A stretch of 64,000 nucleotides of DNA from Nitratireductor thuwali (GTDB lineage Bacteria; Pseudomonadota; Alphaproteobacteria; Rhizobiales; Rhizobiaceae), in NCBI RefSeq assembly GCF_036621415.1, contig NZ_CP030941.1:744001-808000 (forward strand), read 5' to 3'. The notes under the pieces were generated by a model. That model searched no databases. It saw nothing but the letters and a program-made list of their open reading frames with translations, and was not told the origin of the DNA. A program made the translations under genes and the position numbers. Positions 56,170-64,000 of the stretch are shown here, one piece after another (position 1 is the stretch's first letter; every line of letters starts with the position of its first letter).

Positions 56170-57582
56170 ATGGCGAGATACGAACTGCCCTTTGCGGGCC
56201 ATCACGGACCGCTGGCGCGCGCCGCAAGGCTCCGGCACGCCCTGACCCGGCCGTGGCGGCGGTTCTGGCGGGCGGTTTCGCGGTTTCTGCCCAAGCGCCT
56301 TTATGCTCGCTCGCTCATCATCGTGATCGCGCCGATGATCCTTCTGCAATCGGTCGTCGCCTTCGTGTTCATGGAGCGGCACTGGCAGACGGTCACCCAG
56401 CGCCTGTCCCAGGCCGTCACCCGCGACATCGCCGCCGTGATCGATCTCATCGAGACCTATCCGACCGAGGAAGATTACGCCAACATCATCCGCATCGCGC
56501 AGGAGCGGCTGTCGCTGCGGGTCAGCATCGAGCCGCCCGATCCCCTGCCCGCGCCGGGGCCGAAGCCGTTTTTCTCCATTCTCGACCAGACGCTGAGCGA
56601 GGAGATAACCCGTCAGATCAACCGGCCCTTCTGGCTGGACACGGTGGGCGATTCCAACATCGTCGAAATCCGCATCCAACTTGCGGACAAGGTGCTGCGC
56701 GTCTTTGCGCGGCGCAGCCAGGCCTATGCGTCCAACACGCATATCTTCCTCTTGTGGATGGTGGGCACCTCGCTGGTGCTGCTGACCATCGCCGTCGCTT
56801 TCCTGCGCAACCAGATCAAGCCGATCCTGCAGCTTGCCGAGGCGGCCGAGAGTTTCGGCAAGGGGCGCCCGACGCCGAGCGGCTTCCGCCCGCGCGGCGC
56901 CGAGGAGGTGCGCCGCGCCGGCAGCGCCTTCCTGCAGATGCGCGAGCGCATCGAGCGCCAGATCGAGCAGCGCACGGCGATGCTGACCGGCGTCAGCCAC
57001 GATCTGCGCACCATCCTCACCCGCTTCAAGCTGCAGCTCGCCCTGGCCACCACCAAGGCCGACATGAAGGCGCTCGACCAGGACATCGAGGACATGCGCT
57101 CGATGCTGGAGGGCTATCTGGCCTTCGCCCGCGGCGAGGCCTCCGAGGATCCCGGAACCTTCGACCTGCAGAGCTGCTTCGAAAGGCTGGAGGAGCAGGC
57201 AAAGCTGCATGAATGCCAATTCGAAGGCAGGCTCGAGGGCTCCCCGGAAATCACCGTCCGCCCCAACGCCTTCGCCCGGCTGCTGAACAATGTCGTCGGG
57301 AATGCCTTTCGCTATGCATCGAGCGTCAAGGTCGATGCCCGGCACGGCGCAGGGATGCTGACCGTGACCGTCGACGACAACGGCCCCGGCATACCGGAGG
57401 AGATGCGCGAGGATGTCTTCAAGCCCTTCGTAAGGCTCGACACGGCGCGCAACCAGGACGAAAGCGGCACCGGCCTCGGCCTTTCCATCGCCCGAGACAT
57501 CGCCCGCAGCCACGGCGGGGACGTGGTGCTGGAGGACAGCCCGCGGGGCGGCTTGAGGGTGGTGGTGCGCGTCCCGGCGTGA
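56170..57582 (+). CDS. Membrane sensor histidine kinase (EnvZ-like)
   Basis: 470 residues: TM1 about 47-68, periplasmic loop of about 130 residues, TM2 (TSLVLLTIAVAFL), HAMP, dimerisation domain with His277 in TGVSHDLRT, and ATPase domain with LLNNVVGNAFRYA, DDNGPGIP and GTGLGLSI. Start ATG 56170 behind AAGGAAGGA. Signal unknown; paired with the OmpR-type regulator 135 bp upstream. Confidence 0.93.
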   Translation: MARYELPFAGHHGPLARAARLRHALTRPWRRFWRAVSRFLPKRLYARSLIIVIAPMILLQSVVAFVFMERHWQTVTQRLSQAVTRDIAAVIDLIETYPTEEDYANIIRIAQERLSLRVSIEPPDPLPAPGPKPFFSILDQTLSEEITRQINRPFWLDTVGDSNIVEIRIQLADKVLRVFARRSQAYASNTHIFLLWMVGTSLVLLTIAVAFLRNQIKPILQLAEAAESFGKGRPTPSGFRPRGAEEVRRAGSAFLQMRERIERQIEQRTAMLTGVSHDLRTILTRFKLQLALATTKADMKALDQDIEDMRSMLEGYLAFARGEASEDPGTFDLQSCFERLEEQAKLHECQFEGRLEGSPEITVRPNAFARLLNNVVGNAFRYASSVKVDARHGAGMLTVTVDDNGPGIPEEMREDVFKPFVRLDTARNQDESGTGLGLSIARDIARSHGGDVVLEDSPRGGLRVVVRVPA

Positions 57583-57621
57583 CGGACGGCCGGACGAAAG
57601 GGAAAGCGGGAGGTATGGGCG

Positions 57622-57981
57622 ATGCTGGAAGCGACCTGCCATTGCGGCAGCATAAAGATCCGGGTCGAGACGGAGCCCCGATGGCTCACCATTTGCAATT
57701 GCTCGCTCTGCCGGCGGCTCGGAACTCTTTGGGCCTACTATCATCCAAGCCAGGTATCTTTCGTGGAGGGTGCCGGAAGGACCGTCGCCTACGCCCAAGG
57801 CGATCGCACCCTCGAGATCCACCATTGCGCCACCTGCGGCTGCACCACCCATTGGGAGAGCGTGGAGAAGCGCAATGCGCAGCGGATGGCGATCAACGCG
57901 CGGCTGATCGATCCAGGAAAGATCAGGGAAATCCCGCTACGACATTTCGACGGAGCCGAGAGTTTCACCTATCTCGACTGA
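57622..57981 (+). CDS. GFA-family protein (CENP-V/GFA zinc fold)
   Basis: 119 residues with the Mss4-like zinc-binding cysteines of the GFA family: CHCGSIKI, CNCSLCRRLG and CATCGCTTHW. The family is named from glutathione-dependent formaldehyde activation but most members have no known reaction. Weak GGGAGG-type ribosome site. Confidence 0.9.
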   Translation: MLEATCHCGSIKIRVETEPRWLTICNCSLCRRLGTLWAYYHPSQVSFVEGAGRTVAYAQGDRTLEIHHCATCGCTTHWESVEKRNAQRMAINARLIDPGKIREIPLRHFDGAESFTYLD

Positions 57982-58052
57982 CGGTCTCCTTCACCGTCCA
58001 CGCGTTCGGGCCGATTGATCGAGGGCGGTGACCTGGCGGCATCATTGGTCGC

Positions 58053-58823
58053 TCAATCAGTGCGGCCTTGCGCACCTTCCGCGCGGTATCGCTCGATCCA
58101 AGCGCGGCTGGTCTCGTCAGCCAATTTCGCGACGCCTGGGGATATCTCTCTTGCAGCTGCCGCATCCAATCCAAGCCGGTTTAATATACCGGCCACGGTG
58201 CCTTTTGGATCGTCGGAAAGCACGTCGTAGCCAACGAGAACCGGGTCTATGCGTTCCCGTTCGAACCAGCGAACCCACTCTTCGTCATGCGCCGTCAACT
58301 CTGCCACGTTCCTCGCGATCTCGCCGGCATTGTAGCTGGGCGGCCGCGGCGGCGCTGTCCGCTCCAGCTCCGATCCGTCCGACGCAAGATGCCAAAGGCC
58401 GGTCTGGCTGGCCTTAATGAGGGAAACCGCCTGTGCGACCTTATCGCTGCGCGTCAGGTGGATGTAGAGCGTACGACCGAAGGCCATTTCAAACCGTTCA
58501 GCATCGTTGGCCAGCCCCGGACAAAGGATGTCCAACTGCTCCATGAGAAAATCAAAGCTTTTTCTCATCAATCGCAGACCGAACACGCCCGTTCCTGCCG
58601 AACCTCGCTCGCGCGTGGCCTTCACTACTGCCTGCAAAAACTCTTCCTGGGTGGCGGAGGCTCCCCTCGGCAGATCGAATTTGCTTGCCCATGACGAAAC
58701 CGAAGGCCGATGGAAGTAGGAGTTCGGTTCCCCGGCAACTCCCGTTTGCGACAACAGCTTGCAAAGAAGTGTGCTGCCGCTTCGGCTGGTCGTGCAGATT
58801 ATATAGGACCGATAACTATCCAC
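58053..58823 (-). CDS. Stf0-type sulfotransferase
   Basis: A 256-residue cytoplasmic sulfotransferase: PAPS 5'-phosphosulfate loop TTSRSGSTLLCKLL (residues about 11-24), RTLYIHLTRSDKVAQAVSLIKA for the 3'-phosphate site, and GLRLMRKSFDFL. Known Stf0 of mycobacteria sulfates trehalose; a carbohydrate target is a guess here. Lies alone. Confidence 0.88.
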   Translation of the reverse strand: MDSYRSYIICTTSRSGSTLLCKLLSQTGVAGEPNSYFHRPSVSSWASKFDLPRGASATQEEFLQAVVKATRERGSAGTGVFGLRLMRKSFDFLMEQLDILCPGLANDAERFEMAFGRTLYIHLTRSDKVAQAVSLIKASQTGLWHLASDGSELERTAPPRPPSYNAGEIARNVAELTAHDEEWVRWFERERIDPVLVGYDVLSDDPKGTVAGILNRLGLDAAAAREISPGVAKLADETSRAWIERYRAEGAQGRTD

Positions 58824-59029
58824 GACCGCTTCTCGTACCGTCTTCAGGAAGGCGCACCCAATACCGCAAATTGCGACAGTGATCTGACGACACCCGGGGA
58901 CATTCTGGACCCGGTCAGCTCGTTTATAGCGTCAATCGCCAACGCCAACAACGGCTCGGAACGACCAGCTAATGGAGTCCTCTGCCGTTCAGTTCCGCAT
59001 GCCCGACGTCTGCTTCTGGCATCATGCAT

Positions 59030-59485
59030 TCAGATCGGCACAGACAGTCCAATCTTGACTTGATCCACCACGACGTTGGTATGAAAACGGCGGATGTTCG
59101 GATTTTCGGTGAATATTCTCCGCGAGAACATTTCGTAGCTGGCCATATCCTTGGCCATAACAATCAGTATGAAATCAGTATGTCCGGTGACATAATAGCA
59201 TTGCTGCACCTCTTCCAACCTGGCCATCGACCGCCGGAACTCGTCAAGAAGATCTATCCGCTCCCTTTCCAGTTCGACTTCGACGATGAATGTCATTGCG
59301 GCATCCGTGCGCTTTGCGTTTACAACCGCAATCTCTTTCTCAATCACACCTGATCCACGCAAGGTCTGGAGGCGGCGCTGCGCTGAGGACCGGGAAATAC
59401 CTGCTTTCTCCCCTAATTCCTCCGCAGATAATCTCGCGTTCTGCTGCAATTCGCGCAGGATCACGCGGTCAGTCTCATCAAGCAT
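59030..59485 (-). CDS. Lrp/AsnC-family regulator
   Basis: A 151-residue protein: AsnC HTH (DETDRVILRELQQNARLSAEEL, then GISRSSAQRRLQTLRGSG) and RAM domain with CYYVTGHTDFILIV. Divergent from the transaminase at 59612 and the likely regulator of it, with an amine or amino acid as effector. Confidence 0.92.
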   Translation of the reverse strand: MLDETDRVILRELQQNARLSAEELGEKAGISRSSAQRRLQTLRGSGVIEKEIAVVNAKRTDAAMTFIVEVELERERIDLLDEFRRSMARLEEVQQCYYVTGHTDFILIVMAKDMASYEMFSRRIFTENPNIRRFHTNVVVDQVKIGLSVPI

Positions 59486-59528
59486 TTAGCAAACTGCCCC
59501 ACATTCCATGAGATTTCAGGCAAATTAC

Positions 59529-59560
59529 CTGCATTATTGCATAAATGAAAGCAAAATGCT
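59529..59560. promoter_or_regulatory. AsnC-site-like imperfect inverted repeat
   Basis: GCATTATTGC and GCAAAATGC face each other across an A/T-rich centre between the AsnC and transaminase starts. Consistent with Lrp/AsnC binding; inferred. Confidence 0.5.
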
Positions 59561-59611
59561 GACTGCGTGTGGATAAAATAGGTTTGAAATTCGTCAAGCG
59601 AGAGCGGCACA

Positions 59612-60553
59612 ATGACCTTCCCGAAAATTTCCCAATCATACACCGATCCTCATCGCTATCCGGAAGGCGTTGCGTTCCTGGACGCCCAGTACCTGAAGAT
59701 GAGAGATGCCAAAGTCTCGGTGCTCGATTGGGGGTTCCTGCACTCCGATGCGACCTACGATACTGTTCACGTCTGGGATGGTGCGTTCTTCAGGCTGGAT
59801 CTTCATCTGAACCGCTTCTTTGAAGGGCTTGCGAAGCTGCGCATGACGATCCCTTTCGATCGGGATGAAGTAACGGAGATTCTCAAGAACTGTGTCGCTC
59901 TATCAGGGCACCGAAAGGCCTATGTTGAAATGATCTGCACGCGCGGCGGATCGCCCAGTTTTAGCCGTGACCCGCGAGAGGCGACCAACCGCTTTATGGC
60001 TTTTGCGGTTCCATACGCTTCCGTCGCGAATGCCGATCAAATGAAACGCGGCCTCGATGTTGCGATCAGTGATGTGCAGCGCATACCGCCGAAATCCGTG
60101 GACCCGTCGATCAAGAACTATCATTGGCTGGACCTCGTCCGTGGCCTCTACGATGCCTACGACAAGGGTGCAGAAACGGCGCTTATTCTGGATACCAATG
60201 GCAATATCGCCGAAGGGCCGGGGTTCAATGTCTTTGTCGTCAGCGAAGGTGCGCTGATTACGCCGGACTTTGGCGTGCTGCCCGGCATCACACGTCGGAC
60301 CGTTTTCGATCTGTGCGACAGACTGGACATAGGTGTGTCCGTTGGCGCCGTCTCGACGGATGCGCTAACGGGGGCGGATGAAGTGTTCGTGACTTCGACC
60401 GCCGGCGGGATCATGCCGGTTCGTTCAGTTGATGCTGTCCAAATAGGCAGTGGAGAGCCTGGCCCTGTCACCACGCAGATCAAAGAACTTTATTGGAAGA
60501 TGCACTATCACCCGGAATGGACCACGCCAGTCGCATATCCCGAAGGTATTTGA
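59612..60553 (+). CDS. Fold-type IV transaminase resembling (R)-selective amine transaminases
   Basis: 313 residues. PLP lysine Lys168 (SIKNYHWLDL), Glu201 (AEGPGFN), and the N-terminal WGFLHSDATYDTVHVWDGAFFRLD. This N-terminal pattern, the IKNYHWLDLVRGLYDAYDKG block, TTAGGIMP-like STAGGIMPVRSVD and PVTTQIKELYWKMHY closely follow fungal/Arthrobacter (R)-amine transaminases rather than IlvE or D-amino-acid transaminase. Donor and acceptor are not known. Controlled probably by the divergent AsnC protein; G+C lower than average. Confidence 0.85.
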   Translation: MTFPKISQSYTDPHRYPEGVAFLDAQYLKMRDAKVSVLDWGFLHSDATYDTVHVWDGAFFRLDLHLNRFFEGLAKLRMTIPFDRDEVTEILKNCVALSGHRKAYVEMICTRGGSPSFSRDPREATNRFMAFAVPYASVANADQMKRGLDVAISDVQRIPPKSVDPSIKNYHWLDLVRGLYDAYDKGAETALILDTNGNIAEGPGFNVFVVSEGALITPDFGVLPGITRRTVFDLCDRLDIGVSVGAVSTDALTGADEVFVTSTAGGIMPVRSVDAVQIGSGEPGPVTTQIKELYWKMHYHPEWTTPVAYPEGI

Positions 60554-60753
60554 AGTCTTGCTGAACTCATCCGCGCAGGCGGCACGCGAGCCCGTGTAAA
60601 ACCAAAGCGACTGGCTGCGGGTTGATGACCGAACAGGTGAAAACCCGCACTGCTCGACTGCCTTGACCCAAAGCATCGAGCCTATCCGACTTCGATTTGA
60701 TTTCCGAGCCGACCACGCGGGTCGGGGAAGGACATCACACCGGGGCCCTTCGC

Positions 60754-61656
60754 TCAGTTGGCGATCAGCGTTGCGAGCGTGCTGCCGATTTCGGCTATGG
60801 CGGCGTTGCGCGCATCCATGGGTGCTCGGGTCCGGGTGATGTAGATGGCGGCGACGACGGGCTGGCGCCCGGGCGGCCGGATCACCGCGACGATGCCGCG
60901 CGAGCCGTGTCCGCCTGCTCCCGTCCTGTCGGCGATGCCCCAGCTTTCCGGCAGGCCCGCGCGCAGCAGCGGCCCGCCCACCTGGTTGCCGGCCAGCCAG
61001 CTTTCGAGCTGCCCGCGCGAGCCGGGCGAAAGAGCGGTCCCGAGCACCAGCTTGCGCAGGCTCTCCATGATGGCGTTCGGGCTCGTGGTGTCGCGCGGGT
61101 CGCCCGGGATCGCCTCGTTGAGCGCCGGCTCCCATCGGTCGAGGCGGGTCGCCTCGTCGCCGATCGAACGCATGAAGCGGGTGAAGCCTTGCGGCCCGCC
61201 GATGCTATCCAGCACCAGATTGGCCGCCGTATTGTCGCTCATCGCCGTGGCGGCTTGGCACAGTTCGCCAACGGTCATTCCCTCGCCCGCCGCGCGCAGT
61301 TCCGTGACCGGCGAATAGGTGACGAGATCGCTCTTGTGAAAGACCATGCGCCTGTTCAGCTCTTCCTCGCCCCGGTCGACCCGCGCCAGAACCGCGGCGC
61401 AGGCGAAAGCCTTGAAGGTGCTGTTGAGGGGAAAGCGCTCGTCGGCGCGGTGGCTCCACCTCGTTCCCGTTTCCGTGTCCAGCACGGCCGCGCCGAGCCG
61501 CGCGCCCAGCCGCGCCTCGATCTCCACGAACTTGCGCGACAGGGCGTCGTCCGCACCGGACTGCGCCCGGGCGGGGTGGATGATCGAAAAAGCCCCGGCC
61601 GCCATGAACGCGCCGGCAGAAAGCGCAAAGCCGCGCCGCGAAACAATCAGATGCAT
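60754..61656 (-). CDS. Class A beta-lactamase, RTG type, Tat-exported
   Basis: 300 residues. A twin-arginine start (SRRGFALSAGA) leads to the periplasm. Active site: Ser79-x-x-Lys82 in STFK, SDN at 140-142, Glu176 in RWEPALNE, and RTG at 244-246 in place of KTG. RTG is the mark of the CARB/carbenicillinase subgroup and relatives. All catalytic residues are present so it should be active on penicillins; intrinsic chromosomal gene, no mobile context seen. Confidence 0.92.
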   Translation of the reverse strand: MHLIVSRRGFALSAGAFMAAGAFSIIHPARAQSGADDALSRKFVEIEARLGARLGAAVLDTETGTRWSHRADERFPLNSTFKAFACAAVLARVDRGEEELNRRMVFHKSDLVTYSPVTELRAAGEGMTVGELCQAATAMSDNTAANLVLDSIGGPQGFTRFMRSIGDEATRLDRWEPALNEAIPGDPRDTTSPNAIMESLRKLVLGTALSPGSRGQLESWLAGNQVGGPLLRAGLPESWGIADRTGAGGHGSRGIVAVIRPPGRQPVVAAIYITRTRAPMDARNAAIAEIGSTLATLIAN

Positions 61657-62049
61657 GAAAAAAGCTCCAGAACCGTCAGCGGATCGATAGACGAAGCCCC
61701 GCCAGCGCTGGGTAAGTTCGATCTGTGACGAGTGTAAGGCGCAGCTTCTCCCCGCGTCGTGCCGCCATCAACTTTGGGGGACCATGATGGCTCTCAACCT
61801 GCGTCGATAGCGCTGGGCACCTACCTCGTCATCCCGGTCGACCGCAGGGAGAGCCCGATGACGAGGCTGGGACTCGTTCCCTAGAGCGCCACGAAAGCGC
61901 TTGGAGTCGATGACGGCGGGTGCGTTCGAGCCGTTTGGTTTCAGCGCACTACGGCATCGGCCCGAAAATCGGGATCGATTCCCGGAAAGCACGATGCGTA
62001 GATCCAAACTGTCGGAGTCCTTTGTGCTTCCGAAAGGGCGCACGGCGCT
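61657..62049. other. Intergenic region ending in a dispersed repeat
   Basis: 393 bp between bla and csaA. The left part has no supported gene; a decayed repeat-like piece (GTCATCCCGGTCGACCGCAG) lies near 61829. From 61951 on it is copy C of the stop-codon-abutting repeat. Confidence 0.5.
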
Positions 62050-62053
62050 CTAA
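61951..62053 (-). repeat. Stop-codon-abutting dispersed repeat, copy C
   Basis: On the - strand it starts at the csaA TAG with AGCGCCGTGCGCCC and ends GGGCCGATGCCGTAG, including TCTACGCATCGTGCTTTCC, nearly as in copy A. Confidence 0.87.
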
Positions 62054-62403
62054 TGCAGCCGGCTGCCGTCGGGCACGTTCTTGTCCGGCACCGCCAGCAC
62101 GACGTCGCCGGACGCGTCGGCAAAGCCGAGCGTCAGCACTTCGGACATGAACCTGCCGATCTGGCGCGGCGGGAAATTCACCACCGCCATCACCTGACGG
62201 CCGACGAGCTCTTCGGGCGTGTAGTGGACCGTGATCTGGGCCGAGGATTTCTTCACGCCGATTTCGGGACCGAAATCGATCCTGAGCTTGATCGCCGGCT
62301 TGCGCGCCTCGGGAAAGGGCTCGGCCTCCACGACCGTGCCCGCCCTTATGTCCACCTTGAGGAAATCGTCGAAGCCGATGTCCGGCGCCTTTTCCGATGA
62401 CAT
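62050..62403 (-). CDS. csaA: CsaA-type tRNA-binding/chaperone protein
   Basis: 117 residues from [14 protein letters not shown], a stand-alone tRNA-binding (EMAP-like) OB fold: [28 protein letters not shown], and a hydrophobic dimer end. Known CsaA is a dimer linked to protein export and tRNA binding. The longer frame to 62517 overlaps the ybjN-type gene and is not used. Confidence 0.9.
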   Translation of the reverse strand: MSSEKAPDIGFDDFLKVDIRAGTVVEAEPFPEARKPAIKLRIDFGPEIGVKKSSAQITVHYTPEELVGRQVMAVVNFPPRQIGRFMSEVLTLGFADASGDVVLAVPDKNVPDGSRLH

Positions 62404-62420
62404 GGGTTCTCCGGGCTTCC

Positions 62421-62921
62421 TCAGGCGGTGCCGTAGGTCTCGAACAGCACGGCGTTCAGCGCCTGCTGCGCGCTGGTGTTCGACCAGATGACGTATTGGA
62501 AGGCCTGATAGTAGCACTCGCAGGCTTCCAGCGCGCTGTTGAGCATGACCTCGACCTGCTGGCCGGTCGGCTCCACCCCGCCCGCCAGCACCAGCGACTG
62601 GCGGAACATGATGACGTCCTCGCGCTCCCAGAAGTCAAAATGGCCGAACAGCATCTGCTCGTTGATCAGCGAGATGAGGCGCATGACCTCCAGCGCCCGC
62701 TTTTCCGGTACTTTCAGATCGAAGGCGCAGGCGACATGCAGCGCCTCGAACTCCTCCATCCACGAAAAGGAGACGTGGTAGTCGGTCCATGTGCCGGCCA
62801 CCGCGATGGCGATCTCGTCGTCGCCATTGCGCTCGAAGCTCCAATCGTTGGAATGGGCGACATGTTCGATGACATCGACCGGATGGGCCTCACGCGCCAT
62901 GTCGAGTTCAAGAAGGCTCAT
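62421..62921 (-). CDS. YbjN-domain protein
   Basis: 166 residues from [15 protein letters not shown]. The YbjN/DUF1790 (SctB-like chaperone) fold shows [45 protein letters not shown] and [13 protein letters not shown]. Unknown exact role; family members alter stress and motility phenotypes. 17 bp before csaA on the same strand. Confidence 0.88.
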   Translation of the reverse strand: MSLLELDMAREAHPVDVIEHVAHSNDWSFERNGDDEIAIAVAGTWTDYHVSFSWMEEFEALHVACAFDLKVPEKRALEVMRLISLINEQMLFGHFDFWEREDVIMFRQSLVLAGGVEPTGQQVEVMLNSALEACECYYQAFQYVIWSNTSAQQALNAVLFETYGTA

Positions 62922-63257
62922 AAATCTGCTTTCCCGTTTATCTGTGCGAGCGCCATGGGGCCCCGCGATGTGGCACATGCGGTTCAAGGCATACGCAACC
63001 AAAATTCCGACACACTGAGCGGAGCGACAATGAACGCGAGAACATAGCAACGAGCCCACCCCAGCCCGGCTGCCGACCCTGTTCCGAATCATGCAGCAAA
63101 TTCAGTGTATTGATGCGCCGACGCGAGACCAGCCCTTTTTTGACGGGAAAGCTTTCAGCATGTGGATAGTCGATTTTGTGGAAGATTCAGACGAACGCCT
63201 AAGCGACTCTCCAACCTGCATTTTTTGCGGTTGCACACAGGGTAAAGAAAGTCTGAA
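62922..63257. other. Intergenic region, no gene seen
   Basis: 336 bp between the ubiK-type and ybjN-type genes, both on the - strand. No hairpin-plus-T-run was found; a TTTTTTGACGGG stretch near 63135 and an ATTATTTTTTGG end are A/T-rich. The ybjN promoter should be here. Confidence 0.4.
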
Positions 63258-63566
63258 TTATTTTTTGGAAGAAGGCTTCGGGGAAGCTTTTCCACCGCCC
63301 GCCGGAGCGTTTTCGCCGGCGCCGAGCTTTGCTTCGAGCGCTTCGATTCGAGCGGCGAGCGCGGCATTTTCCTCGCGCGCCTTGATCGCCATCTCGCGCA
63401 CCGCCTCGAACTCCTCGCGCTGGACGATCTCCATGGAGTTGAGCACGCGCTCGGCCTGAGACCGGAACGCCGTCTCCATCTCGCGCCGCACGCCCTGGGC
63501 GGCGCCGGCGGCATCGGTCATCAGCTTCGCAAACTCGTCGAGGATGCGGTTCGGTCCGTTTGTCAT
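63258..63566 (-). CDS. ubiK: UbiK/BMFP accessory factor
   Basis: 102 residues: helical start GPNRILDEFAKLMTDAAGAAQGV and a C-terminal coiled coil (AREENAALAARIEALEAKL) then a disordered Lys/Pro tail. Family proteins fuse membranes in vitro and assist aerobic ubiquinone synthesis. Divergent from lgt, 213 bp apart, as in other rhizobia by recollection. Confidence 0.88.
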   Translation of the reverse strand: MTNGPNRILDEFAKLMTDAAGAAQGVRREMETAFRSQAERVLNSMEIVQREEFEAVREMAIKAREENAALAARIEALEAKLGAGENAPAGGGKASPKPSSKK

Positions 63567-63779
63567 CTTGCTTCCTCACCGATTGTCGGGGCCGGGTCCG
63601 GCCAGGTCGATAGGAGATGAGGTAGGGCTCCGACGGGCCGAATGCAAGCGCTTTGGGATCGCCGTGCCGGCCGGGCACAGCCCGCCCTCCTTTCTCTGGA
63701 ACAGGCACGGCAAGGCCGGGCTTGACCACGACATGTTGCTCGCGCATAGGCTCCACACGCCGGAAACGAGGAGGCTCCT

Positions 63780-64000
63780 TTGAGCGACTATCTTCTTCTT
63801 CCCGTGGCCGCTCTGCCCTTTCCGCAGATCGATCCCGTGATTTTTCAGGTCGGACCGCTCGCCGTGCACTGGTACGGCCTCGGCTATGTGGTCGGCATCC
63901 TGTTTGGCTGGTGGTACGCCAAGCGGCTCGTGGCCAACAACCGGCTGTGGGCCCATGAGACATCGCCGATGAAGCCGGAAGACCTCGACGACTTCGTCAT
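63780..64000 (+). CDS. lgt: Prolipoprotein diacylglyceryl transferase, 5' part
   Basis: The first 73 residues, cut by the window end. TTG start with GAGGAGG four bases upstream: [20 protein letters not shown], then the first membrane segment with [20 protein letters not shown], the typical Lgt N-terminus. Transfers diacylglyceryl to lipobox cysteines, so it serves the lipoproteins found in this window. Confidence 0.92.
   Translation, partial: MSDYLLLPVAALPFPQIDPVIFQVGPLAVHWYGLGYVVGILFGWWYAKRLVANNRLWAHETSPMKPEDLDDFV

Overview
The window is a gene-dense, high-G+C chromosomal segment (roughly 60-65% G+C by eye) from an alphaproteobacterium of the order Hyphomicrobiales (Rhizobiales), most likely a Phyllobacteriaceae-type organism (Mesorhizobium/Chelativorans/Nitratireductor-like). 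Grounds: the gene order greA - lpsB - two further glycosyltransferases - lrp - trxB - lsrB, which matches the Sinorhizobium meliloti core-LPS locus; an AbcR-type small RNA beside lsrB; a UvrB with long extensions at both ends; BA14K-family and DUF3775 proteins; sulfolipid (sqd) genes; and dispersed intergenic repeats typical of rhizobia. No rRNA, tRNA, CRISPR array or insertion sequence was seen.

Layout. 1-11 kb: a GlxA-type regulator facing an isochorismatase-like hydrolase, a frameshifted cupin gene, an ABC export pair, a lipoprotein lytic transglycosylase, Ogt DNA repair, a GST, two overlapping EAL-domain genes, aspartate aminotransferase and a MarR-GNAT fusion. 11-17 kb: an EF-G-like GTPase, MsrP with an unknown membrane protein, a MarR regulator facing an EamA exporter and WrbA across two palindromic operators. 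17-26 kb: AbcR RNA, lsrB, trxB, lrp, two + strand glycosyltransferases, three overlapping - strand LPS-core glycosyltransferases and greA, which has its own terminator-containing leader. 26-32 kb: sugar dehydrogenase, EamA permease, DUF3775 protein, two extensin-like proteins, a CorC-type protein and an acyl-CoA thioesterase. 32-38.3 kb: sulfolipid genes sqdB, sqdD (GT8) and a probable sqdC, with a complete TRAP transporter between sqdB and sqdD, all on the - strand. 38.3-43.5 kb: small secreted or hypothetical proteins, repeats, a ClpS paralogue and a lower-G+C islet with a DUF3800 gene. 43.5-54.5 kb: uvrB carrying in-frame repeat elements, SixA-type phosphatase, DUF2239, a LysR regulator facing a methyltransferase, NIPSNAP, two cold-shock genes with matching leaders, BA14K, a metallo-hydrolase and ilvE. 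54.7-64 kb: a MarR/response-regulator/histidine-kinase operon, GFA protein, Stf0 sulfotransferase, AsnC regulator facing a transaminase that resembles (R)-selective amine transaminases, a class A beta-lactamase of RTG type, CsaA, YbjN, UbiK and the start of lgt (cut by the window end).

How it fits together: most of this is core chromosome. Envelope building dominates (LPS core transfer, sulfolipid, peptidoglycan turnover, lipoprotein modification). Redox and stress control cluster around trxB-lsrB-AbcR. The most interesting non-coding signals are the AbcR RNA with an LTTR-like box, the greA leader, the paired cold-shock leaders, a dispersed repeat that begins exactly at the stop codon of three unrelated genes in the same orientation, and repeat elements translated inside the UvrB tail. 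The most interesting enzyme-level signals are the sqd/TRAP arrangement and the (R)-amine-transaminase-like gene with its own AsnC regulator.
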